Part shown: positions 1 through 8,237 of the stretch, piece after piece
Layout: the number at the start of each line of letters is the position of its first letter
Numbering within the stretch: the stretch's first letter is position 1
Assembly: GCA_003533545.1 (NCBI GenBank)
Contig: DQEK01000028.1
Location: 1-11,949, forward strand
Reading direction: 5' to 3'
Origin: Acidobacteriota bacterium
GTDB taxonomy: Bacteria > Acidobacteriota > Vicinamibacteria > Vicinamibacterales > UBA8438
DNA length: 11,949 nt
Notes under the pieces: generated by a model
The model's database searches: none
The model's input: the letters and a program-made list of their open reading frames with translations, nothing else
What the model was told of the DNA's origin: nothing
Position numbers and translations under genes: made by a program

Positions 1-4
1 TTTT

Positions 5-33
5 TATTTCACAATTTTTCGTGTTTTTTCACT
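5..33 (+). promoter_or_regulatory. Two degenerate DnaA-box-like 9-mers upstream of dnaA
   Basis: TATTTCACA (5-13) and TTTTTCACT (25-33) each differ by one base from the relaxed DnaA-box pattern TTWTNCACA. They lie in the same orientation 20 bases apart in a T-rich stretch. They could be the edge of an upstream DnaA-box cluster, for dnaA autoregulation or one half of a bipartite origin, cut off by the window start. A T-rich sequence gives such weak matches easily by chance, so this is tentative. Confidence 0.25.
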
Positions 34-91
34 TCCGTTTGGGTTAAGCGGCGGTGTCATGTGAGTCTTCCGATAACTGCGGTGCAGCACC

Positions 92-113
92 GGTCAGGCT
101 TGACATCCTGACC
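92..113 (+). promoter_or_regulatory. Candidate dnaA promoter element: TTGACA inside a 7-bp inverted repeat
   Basis: GGTCAGG (92-98) and CCTGACC (107-113) form a perfect 7-bp inverted repeat with an 8-base centre that contains a perfect -35 hexamer, TTGACA (100-105). The dyad ends 36 bases before the dnaA start codon. No good -10 follows: at spacers of 15 to 18 bases the hexamers match TATAAT at three positions at most. The dyad could be a repressor or activator operator on the dnaA promoter, or an RNA hairpin if transcription starts further upstream. The repeat and hexamer are seen directly; the regulatory role is inference. Confidence 0.4.
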
Positions 114-149
114 AATTTGGTGATCTGACTACCGATTGGGTGTAAGCGG

Positions 150-1475
150 ATGGCCGGGAACGTTTGGGACCAAATTCTCGCTCGGGTTGAGACAAAAATT
201 AACCGCCACAGCTTTTACACCTGGTTCAAACCCACCCGTTTTCTTGACGATACCGGGGAAACGGTGACGGTTACTGTTCCAAACGATCTTTTTCGGGACT
301 GGCTCACAAAACACTACGTTGGGGTAATCGGGGAGGCAGCCGAGGAACTGCAACGTTCCGGATTGGTCGTCTCGTTTGTGACCACGGGTAACGCTCCGGC
401 CGCGCGGGCATCTTCCCCGCCTAGCACACTAGAGCCGCCCGTGAGCCCACCTCGTTCCATCGCCCGCTTGAATCAACGTTATACCTTCTCGACTTTTGTT
501 GTTGGTCCGTCGAACCAGTTCGCCCATGCTGCGGCGCGCGCGGTCGCTGAAGCGCCCTCCCGCTCATACAACCCTTTGTTCATCTACGGTGGGGTTGGGC
601 TAGGTAAGACCCACCTAATGCATGCCATTGGTCAGTATCTGAATGTGCACTCCCAGCAACTTGGGTTGACGTACATTTCGTCCGAACGTTTCATGAACGA
701 AATGATCAATGCGGTGCGGTACGACCGGATCCTTGAGTTCCGAGAACGCTATCGCAGCATGGACATCCTGCTCGTCGATGACATTCAGTTCCTGGCTGGA
801 AAAGAGGGCACGCAAACCGAGTTCTTCCACACTTTCAACTCACTCTACGACGCCCAGAAACAGATTGTGGTTAGCAGCGACTGCCCCCCGCACGAGATTC
901 CGTCATTGGAGGAACGGTTGCGGTCACGATTCGAATGGGGGTTGATTGCCGATATTCACCCTCCGGATCTCGAAACAAAAGTAGCCATTCTCAAAAAAAA
1001 AGCCGAAGCCGAGAACGTACCGCTCCCAGACAATGTGGCGCTGTACATCGCCGGCAAGATCAAATCCAATATTCGCGAGCTCGAAGGGTCGTTGATCCGG
1101 CTAATTGCCTATGCCTCACTCACCGGGAAACAAATATCGTTGTCCCTGGCTCAAGACGTACTCCGCGACATCTTGGACCGCGACGATCCGAAAGTGACTA
1201 TTGAGATCATCCAGAAATACGTGGCCCATGAATACTCACTTAAGGTTAGCGACCTCAAATCTCGAAACAACGCTAGAACAGTTGCTCTCCCGCGTCAGAT
1301 CGCCATGTATCTCTGTAAGGGACTCACGAACGCGTCGCTGCCGCAAATTGGTAAAAGTTTCGGTGGTAAACACCACTCAACAGTCATCCACTCGATCAAG
1401 AAGATTGAGACCAACCGGAAAAAAGACGCTTCGTTCAACACCGTTATTAACAACTTTCTCAAGTCGTTTAGTTGA
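150..1475 (+). CDS. dnaA: Chromosomal replication initiator protein DnaA
   Basis: DnaA is the AAA+ initiator that binds DnaA boxes at oriC, oligomerises with ATP and melts the origin to load the helicase. The 441-residue product has all four domains. Domain I is about residues 1-78. Domain II is a short Pro/Ala-rich linker, about 80-106. Domain III has Walker A GGVGLGKT (147-154), Walker B ILLVDD (206-211), sensor I VVSSD (240-244), the arginine-finger box ending in SRFEWGL (R260) and sensor II NIRELEG (R309). Domain IV has PRQIAMYL (381-388) and the signature GGKHHSTVIHS (405-415). By hand alignment, three E. coli DNA-contact positions differ: R399 to N374, D433 to H408 and T435 to S410. The ATG at 150 gives a normal N-terminus (MAGNVWDQIL), although the Shine-Dalgarno is weak. 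The family assignment is secure. It is the first gene of the dnaA-dnaN-gyrB-gyrA series and is followed by the candidate origin. Confidence 0.98.
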   Translation: MAGNVWDQILARVETKINRHSFYTWFKPTRFLDDTGETVTVTVPNDLFRDWLTKHYVGVIGEAAEELQRSGLVVSFVTTGNAPAARASSPPSTLEPPVSPPRSIARLNQRYTFSTFVVGPSNQFAHAAARAVAEAPSRSYNPLFIYGGVGLGKTHLMHAIGQYLNVHSQQLGLTYISSERFMNEMINAVRYDRILEFRERYRSMDILLVDDIQFLAGKEGTQTEFFHTFNSLYDAQKQIVVSSDCPPHEIPSLEERLRSRFEWGLIADIHPPDLETKVAILKKKAEAENVPLPDNVALYIAGKIKSNIRELEGSLIRLIAYASLTGKQISLSLAQDVLRDILDRDDPKVTIEIIQKYVAHEYSLKVSDLKSRNNARTVALPRQIAMYLCKGLTNASLPQIGKSFGGKHHSTVIHSIKKIETNRKKDASFNTVINNFLKSFS

Positions 1476-1570
1476 ACCTCATTCTTCGCGTCAAAAAACG
1501 CTTTCTTCTTGGCCCATGCATGAATTTCACCAACGACCATAACTAACCGTTTTGGTTCTCCGAGAGACAC

Positions 1571-1579
1571 ATTTCCACA
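1571..1579 (+). promoter_or_regulatory. Near-consensus DnaA box
   Basis: ATTTCCACA matches TTWTNCACA at all but the first base and keeps the TNCACA core. It faces the minus-strand box at 1609-1617, with 29 bases between them, inside the dnaA-dnaN gap. Binding is inferred. Confidence 0.45.
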
Positions 1580-1608
1580 ACATCAACATCCCTCAGGTGT
1601 GAGTGTTC

Positions 1609-1617
1609 TGTGGATGA
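1609..1617 (-). promoter_or_regulatory. Near-consensus DnaA box
   Basis: TGTGGATGA on the + strand reads TCATCCACA on the minus strand, one mismatch (second base) from TTATCCACA. It is the best DnaA box I find in the non-coding DNA and lies about 54 bases left of the AT-rich block. Confidence 0.55.
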
Positions 1618-1638
1618 TTTGAACTTATATTCCTTCCC

Positions 1639-1667
1639 CGCTCTGAGCGCGGTTTTACGACAAAACC
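1639..1667. repeat. Two adjacent palindromes between the DnaA boxes and the AT-rich block
   Basis: CGCTC-T-GAGCG (1639-1649) is a perfect 11-bp dyad. GGTTTT-ACGAC-AAAACC (1651-1667) is a perfect 6-bp inverted repeat with a 5-base loop. Only one base separates them. They are not a good dnaA terminator: they start 164 bases after the stop codon, the stems are short, and the next T run begins only eight bases later (1676). They may be binding sites for origin or dnaN regulators, or DNA hairpins marking the border of the unwinding region. The dyads are seen directly; the role is unknown. Confidence 0.4.
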
Positions 1668-1677
1668 ATGCAATATT

Positions 1678-1704
1678 TTTAAACAGTTTAAATTATTTAA
1701 AACA
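1678..1704 (+). repeat. Three tandem 9-bp repeats TTTAAANNN
   Basis: TTTAAACAG (1678-1686), TTTAAATTA (1687-1695) and TTTAAAACA (1696-1704) are exact head-to-tail 9-mers sharing TTTAAA. They create two overlapping 15-bp odd palindromes, TTTAAAC-A-GTTTAAA (1678-1692) and TTTAAAT-T-ATTTAAA (1687-1701). A further lone TTTAAA lies at 1770-1775. Their place inside the AT-rich block suggests AT iterons bound by the initiator during melting, like the 13-mers of E. coli, but low-complexity DNA could produce a similar pattern. Confidence 0.5.
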
Positions 1705-1705
1705 A

Positions 1706-1746
1706 AAGACTTAAGTGGGTTAATACAGTTTTCAACAAGACTTAAG
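1706..1746 (+). repeat. Direct repeat AAGACTTAAG, two copies 31 bp apart
   Basis: AAGACTTAAG occurs at 1706-1715 and 1737-1746, a 31-base period or about three helical turns. The pentamer AAGAC occurs again inverted, as GTCTT, at 1766-1770 and 1799-1803, so four copies step by 31, 29 and 33 bases across the dnaN promoter and leader. This spacing would suit a protein bound on one face of the DNA. The repeats are seen directly; the function is unknown. Confidence 0.45.
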
Positions 1747-1751
1747 ATCCT

Positions 1752-1760
1752 TGATATAAT
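1752..1760 (+). promoter_or_regulatory. Extended -10 promoter for dnaN
   Basis: TGATATAAT is a perfect TATAAT (1755-1760) preceded by the TGN of an extended -10. The -35 is poor (TTCAAC at 1731-1736, spacer 18), which extended -10 promoters tolerate. A start near 1767 would give a leader of about 60 bases containing a possible 5-bp hairpin, ACCCC (1787-1791) with GGGGT (1804-1808), just before the GCGAGG ribosome-binding site (1809-1814). The promoter overlaps the candidate unwinding element, so transcription and origin melting could influence each other. Confidence 0.6.
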
Positions 1761-1825
1761 TACGTGTCTTTTAAAGAGTTATATAAACCCCCTAAAACGT
1801 CTTGGGGTGCGAGGTTACCGCTTAG

Positions 1826-2929
1826 ATGGAAATAACCGTTGGTACGGCCGAACTTCTACGAGAACTGCACCTTTTTCAAGGTATTGTCGAACGCAAAAAC
1901 ACCATACCGATACTTGCGAACATTTTGGTTGAAGCGGAGGACGATGGGGACACAGTTGAGTTCACCGCTACTGACCTAGAGGTAGGCCTTCGAAGTCGGT
2001 GTCCTGCGACTGTGTCGAAAGGGGGGTCTCTTACTTTACCCGCCAAAAAACTTTTTGAAATAATCCGAGCACTTCCAGACACCCAGGTTCGGATCTCGGA
2101 ATCTTCAGGCGGTGTTGTCCTTGAAGCCGACCGGTTCAATTCCCGGATTCAAGCGTTACCACGGGACGATTTTCCAGCGCTTCCCGAACCCTCTGGTGAG
2201 AAAGCTGCGACTCTGCCAGGCGGGGCGCTTAGTGAAATGGTGTCCAAAACACAGTTCGCTATTACCGGGGAGGACACGCGGTTCTTTTTGAATGGTGCGC
2301 TTCTCATTCTGACGAGCAAAACAATGGACTTGGTGGCGACCGACGGTCACCGTCTTGCCTTGGCATCAGCGCCGCGGGAAGCTGATGCCGACGATAGGGT
2401 CATCCTCCCAAGGAAGACGCTGCTGGAGCTAGCTCGGTTACTCGGAGATGAGCCAGGTGACATCTCCTATGAGCGTGGCGAGAACCATCTCTTCTTCGAC
2501 GTGGGGGGGCGCCAACTCGTTTCACGAATGATCGATGCGCAGTTTCCAGCTTACGAGCGAGTCATCCCAGAAGGAAATGATAAGAAGATCGAGTTTGAAC
2601 GCGATCGCTTAACTCGCGCTATTAAACGGGTGGCGCTCCTCTCAAGTGAGCGATCGCGAGCAATTAAGATTCAAATTGATGCTGGAAAAGTGGAAATTAC
2701 ATCCAGTACTCCCGAAGTGGGTGAAGCGTCAGAGGTAATCCCGGTCGAGTATGAAGACGAACCAACAGCGATTTCGTTCAACGCTTCGTACATTCTTGAT
2801 TTTCTTAGTGTTGTTGGAACAGACAGCATCGCGCTGGATTTTAAGGATGACGCAAGTCAGGCGGTGCTCACTCCTGTCGATCCCGATGGGTGCGCGTACA
2901 CATACGTGATCATGCCGATGCGAATTTGA
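1826..2929 (+). CDS. dnaN: DNA polymerase III beta subunit (sliding clamp)
   Basis: The beta clamp is a ring-shaped homodimer that encircles DNA and tethers polymerase III and other replication and repair proteins through a hydrophobic pocket. The 367-residue product has the family's usual length and three repeated clamp folds of about 120 residues each. Recognisable blocks are the N-terminal IVERKNTIPILANI segment, TATDLEVGL, LPAKKLFEIIRALPD, LPRDDFPALPE, the central ATDGHRLAL and the C-terminal YVIMPMRI, a variant of the usual MPMRL end that forms part of the partner pocket. The ATG at 1826 has a modest GAGG site 11 bases upstream and matches the expected clamp N-terminus. It is probably transcribed from its own extended -10 promoter. 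recF, often next to dnaN, is absent. The assignment is secure. Confidence 0.98.
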   Translation: MEITVGTAELLRELHLFQGIVERKNTIPILANILVEAEDDGDTVEFTATDLEVGLRSRCPATVSKGGSLTLPAKKLFEIIRALPDTQVRISESSGGVVLEADRFNSRIQALPRDDFPALPEPSGEKAATLPGGALSEMVSKTQFAITGEDTRFFLNGALLILTSKTMDLVATDGHRLALASAPREADADDRVILPRKTLLELARLLGDEPGDISYERGENHLFFDVGGRQLVSRMIDAQFPAYERVIPEGNDKKIEFERDRLTRAIKRVALLSSERSRAIKIQIDAGKVEITSSTPEVGEASEVIPVEYEDEPTAISFNASYILDFLSVVGTDSIALDFKDDASQAVLTPVDPDGCAYTYVIMPMRI

Positions 2930-2932
2930 GCG

Positions 2933-3033
2933 TCCGGTTTACCTCAGCTTCTGTGTGCTGTCGGTGGGGTAACGGAACAGCGATCGGAACCGGATAGTTC
3001 GGCATGAGACGCCACCGGAAATCCGCTTGCGGA
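2933..3033. repeat. Inverted repeats in the dnaN-gyrB gap
   Basis: TCCGGTT (2933-2939) and AACCGGA (2988-2994) are a perfect 7-bp inverted repeat 48 bases apart. TCCGC-TT-GCGGA (3022-3033) is a compact 12-base dyad ending 16 bases before the gyrB start. The second could be an operator or could affect ribosome access, since its right arm is the most purine-rich sequence before gyrB. The spaced repeat could fold the leader of a transcript into gyrB. I see no convincing promoter or terminator in this 120-base gap. Confidence 0.3.
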
Positions 3034-3049
3034 AACGATTGACATATAG

Positions 3050-5575
<2,526 letters not shown>

Positions 5576-5634
5576 CGTGGGTGACATGGCCGATCGTCAC
5601 CGAAAACCCACAATCTGAAACCGGAGCGCGGTGC

Positions 5635-5648
5635 CCGGGTCATCCCGG
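5635..5648 (+). other. Small hairpin upstream of gyrA
   Basis: CCGGG (5635-5639), loop TCAT and CCCGG (5644-5648) form a perfect 5-bp GC stem 17 bases before the gyrA start. With no T run after it, it is not a terminator. It could tune gyrA translation, as there is no strong Shine-Dalgarno in the 90-base gyrB-gyrA gap. Such short stems are common by chance. Confidence 0.2.
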
Positions 5649-5665
5649 AACACCCGAACAAATTC

Positions 5666-8158
5666 ATGTCCGAAGCCTCGCCAACCCAAACCCCCGTCAA
5701 CATCGAAGACGAGATGCGGCGCTCCTACATGGACTATGCCATGAGCGTCATCGTCGGGCGCGCGTTGCCTGATGTGCGAGATGGCCTGAAACCAGCCCAC
5801 CGCCGTGTGGTTTACGGCATGCGACTGATGGGGTTGGCCTCGAATCGCACCTACCGAAAGTGCGCAAAGATTGTCGGGGAGGTGATGGGCAACTACCACC
5901 CTCACGGCGACGCCTCTATTTACGACACATTGGTCAGGCTTTCCCAAGGGTTCAACATGCGGTACCCCTTGGTAAACGGTCAGGGCAATTTCGGTTCGGT
6001 CGACGGTGACCCACCCGCCGCCATGCGTTACACCGAAGCGAAATTGCAGCCCCTCGCGGACGACCTGATGGCCGATCTGGACAAGGAGACGGTCGATTTT
6101 GTTCCCAACTATGACGAGACGACCGAGGAGCCAACAGTGCTTCCGACGCCGTTCCCGAACCTGCTTGTCAACGGTTCGGCGGGCATCGCGGTCGGCATGG
6201 CCACTAGTATCCCGCCGCACAATCTCACTGAGGTGATCGACGGCATCATCTGGACCATAGAACATCGAGAAGAAAGTAACGGGGACAAAGCTCGAGGCCT
6301 CCGTGCGTGCATCACCGGGCCTGATTTTCCAACGGGCGGCTACATCGTGGGGCGGGCCGGAATCGACGCGGCTTATCAGACTGGTCGTGGTTCCCTGACG
6401 GTGCGCGGCCGAACCACCATCGAGGACAAGGCCAAGGGAGACCGCCAGTCCATCGTCATCAACGAGATCCCCTATCAACTCAACAAGACCAGGCTCATCG
6501 AAAAGATCGCCGAATTGGTCCGCGATAAATCGTTGGAAGGCGTTAGCGATCTGCGTGATGAGTCTGACCGCGAAGGAATGCGGATCGTCATCGACCTCAA
6601 GCGCGGAGAGGTGCCAGAGGTTGTACTGAACAACCTGTACAAGCAGACCCCGCTGCAGACGACCTTTGGCGTGATCATGCTCGCTATTGCTGACGGCCGC
6701 CCCCGGGTGCTGAGTTTGCTGGACGTGGTCGAACGGTTCATCGGGTTCCGACACGAAGTAGTGCGGCGCCGCACGGATTTCGAGCTTCGGAAGGCGGAAG
6801 CTCGAGCGCATATTCTCGAAGGACTGAAGATCGCACTCGACCATCTGGATGCAGTTATCAAACTGATTCGTAGCGCGCCAGACCCGGCCGCGGCTCGGCT
6901 GGGGTTGGTGCAGCAGTTTGAGTTGAGTCCGATCCAAGCCCAAGCCATTCTCGACATGCAGCTGCAACGGCTAACCGGCTTGGAACGAAAGAAAGTCCTT
7001 GATGAACTGGCCGAGCTGCAGGTTTTGATCGAAGAACTGCGATCAATCCTTGGCAGCGAGACCCGACTGATGGAGATCGTGATCAAGGAACTTCGGGAGG
7101 TGCAGACCAAGTACACAGATGAACGCCGAACCGAAATCGTGAGCGACCCTGGCGAGCTCCGCATCGAAGACTTGATTGTCGAGGAGGACATGGCAATCAC
7201 CGTCAGTAACACTGGTTACGTGAAGCGGACGGCGATTACGGAGTATCGGAGTCAACGCCGCGGCGGCAAGGGTCGAATGGGCATGCGCACGCGAGATGAA
7301 GACTTCCTGACTCACCTCTTCGTGGCTTCGACGCATGCTTATATTTTGATTTTTTCAGATCGTGGGCGGGTCTACTGGTTGAAAGTACACACCATTCCTG
7401 ACATCGGGCCGAGTGGTCGCGGGAAGGCGATTGCCAACCTGGTGTCGATGCAAGCTGGTGAGAAGATTGCAGCGCTGCTCGCCGTGCGGGAGTGGCCGGA
7501 AAGGGACGGCGAGCGCTACATTGTCACTGGCACCCGGCGCGGCGGGATCAAAAAAACCGACTTACGGTCGTTCCGGAACCCACGACAAGGCGGCATTATC
7601 GCGGCCAGCGTTGCTGATGACGACGCGGTGATTGCGGCCGAGATCACCGACGGACACGGAGAAGTGTTCATTGGTACCAGGAGTGGGAAGGCAATTCGCT
7701 TCGCCGAGCGCGATGTCCGGCCGATGGGGCGAACGGCACGCGGAGTGCGCGGCATCCGTTTAAGGGCCGGTGATGAAGTAGTCGCGATGGCGGTCGTTCG
7801 GCCGGCCGGGACACTGCTGACCGTCACGGAGCACGGCTACGGTAAGCGGACCGAATTGGATGAATACCGCGTGCAATCCCGTGGGGGAGTGGGTATCATT
7901 AGCATTCAGACGACTGCTCGGAACGGGCGCGTGGCCGGTGTTGCCTATGTGGAGGATGAGGATGAATTAATGCTCATCACTCAACAGGGGAAGGTCCTCC
8001 GTATGGATACCAAGGACCTGCGGGCGATCGGTCGAGCAACCCAGGGCGTTCGTATGATCGAGATCGACGCGACGGACCGGGTGGTATCGCTCGCCCGGTT
8101 GGTTGATGCCCCTGTGGCGGTTTCCACTACTGCGGTGGATGGTGACGCGGGCGGCTAG
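5666..8158 (+). CDS. gyrA: DNA gyrase subunit A
   Basis: GyrA carries the tyrosine that forms the transient DNA-protein link and the beta-pinwheel domain that wraps DNA, giving gyrase its supercoiling ability with GyrB. The 830-residue product has the winged-helix core with catalytic Y122 in AMRYTEAKL (118-126), the same number as in E. coli. The tower and coiled-coil region contains LTGLERKK (436-443). The C-terminal pinwheel starts near 505 and carries the GyrA-box QRRGGKG (530-536), which separates gyrase from ParC. The quinolone-determining region reads HPHGDASIYD (78-87), so the residue equivalent to E. coli S83 is Ala while D87 is kept. The ATG at 5666 is supported by numbering that matches E. 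coli through the core; the ribosome-binding site is weak. The protein ends soon after the pinwheel without a long acidic tail. The assignment is secure. Confidence 0.98.
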   Translation: MSEASPTQTPVNIEDEMRRSYMDYAMSVIVGRALPDVRDGLKPAHRRVVYGMRLMGLASNRTYRKCAKIVGEVMGNYHPHGDASIYDTLVRLSQGFNMRYPLVNGQGNFGSVDGDPPAAMRYTEAKLQPLADDLMADLDKETVDFVPNYDETTEEPTVLPTPFPNLLVNGSAGIAVGMATSIPPHNLTEVIDGIIWTIEHREESNGDKARGLRACITGPDFPTGGYIVGRAGIDAAYQTGRGSLTVRGRTTIEDKAKGDRQSIVINEIPYQLNKTRLIEKIAELVRDKSLEGVSDLRDESDREGMRIVIDLKRGEVPEVVLNNLYKQTPLQTTFGVIMLAIADGRPRVLSLLDVVERFIGFRHEVVRRRTDFELRKAEARAHILEGLKIALDHLDAVIKLIRSAPDPAAARLGLVQQFELSPIQAQAILDMQLQRLTGLERKKVLDELAELQVLIEELRSILGSETRLMEIVIKELREVQTKYTDERRTEIVSDPGELRIEDLIVEEDMAITVSNTGYVKRTAITEYRSQRRGGKGRMGMRTRDEDFLTHLFVASTHAYILIFSDRGRVYWLKVHTIPDIGPSGRGKAIANLVSMQAGEKIAALLAVREWPERDGERYIVTGTRRGGIKKTDLRSFRNPRQGGIIAASVADDDAVIAAEITDGHGEVFIGTRSGKAIRFAERDVRPMGRTARGVRGIRLRAGDEVVAMAVVRPAGTLLTVTEHGYGKRTELDEYRVQSRGGVGIISIQTTARNGRVAGVAYVEDEDELMLITQQGKVLRMDTKDLRAIGRATQGVRMIEIDATDRVVSLARLVDAPVAVSTTAVDGDAGG

Positions 8159-8237
8159 GGCGGTGATTGGTCAGCAGGTTATGGATGGCGCGAGGGCGAT
8201 GACCACGCGATGTTCTGTGTGCAGAGGAGGCAGTGAG

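Larger units (their letters stand above)
1671..1787. other. AT-rich block, candidate DNA unwinding element
   Basis: By hand count, 26 of 117 bases are G or C (22%), far below the flanking genes. The block lies on the dnaN side of the DnaA boxes, as expected for an unwinding element. It contains three tandem TTTAAANNN 9-mers, two AAGACTTAAG copies and the dnaN -10 element. Part of the AT content simply reflects the promoter. Confidence 0.5.
1476..1825. other. Candidate chromosomal replication origin (oriC) between dnaA and dnaN
   Basis: This 350-base gap is the only stretch over 300 bases without a gene. The left third carries two near-consensus DnaA boxes facing each other (1571-1579 and 1609-1617). 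Next come two adjacent palindromes (1639-1649 and 1651-1667), then a 117-base AT-rich block (1671-1787) with 26 G/C by hand count, and finally the dnaN promoter and leader. Boxes beside an AT-rich unwinding element in the dnaA-dnaN gap match origins known from Bacillus, Mycobacterium and Streptomyces. No perfect TTATCCACA is present and the box count is low, so origin activity is inferred from position and composition. Part of the origin may lie upstream of the window. Confidence 0.6.

Noticed and set aside
1651..1680. GGTTTT/AAAACC hairpin as the dnaA terminator
   Set aside because: The stem is short and AT-rich, the T run begins eight bases later, and it lies over 160 bases past the dnaA stop. 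Position inside the origin-like region fits better.
2601..2657. Two GCGATCGC octamers (2601-2608 and 2650-2657) resembling the cyanobacterial HIP1 repeat
   Set aside because: Both lie in conserved dnaN codons and I found no other clear copies in the window. The proteins do not look cyanobacterial.
3039..3044. Perfect TTGACA just before the gyrB start
   Set aside because: A promoter with this -35 would start transcription inside gyrB, downstream of its ATG, so it is probably chance.
5597..6967. Minus-strand open frame of 456 codons opposite gyrA
   Set aside because: It lies fully antisense to conserved gyrA sequence, its product is His/Asp/Val-rich with no recognisable motif, and long antisense frames are usual opposite GC-rich genes.
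6475..7212. Minus-strand frame of 245 codons opposite gyrA
   Set aside because: The product is extremely Ser/Arg-rich, a mirror of gyrA codon use, with no domain and no ribosome-binding site noticed.
8103..8237. Upstream in-frame start for the lipoprotein (45 extra codons)
   Set aside because: It would overlap gyrA by 56 bases and hide the lipoprotein signal. The ATG at 8238 has a strong GGAGG and starts a proper signal peptide.
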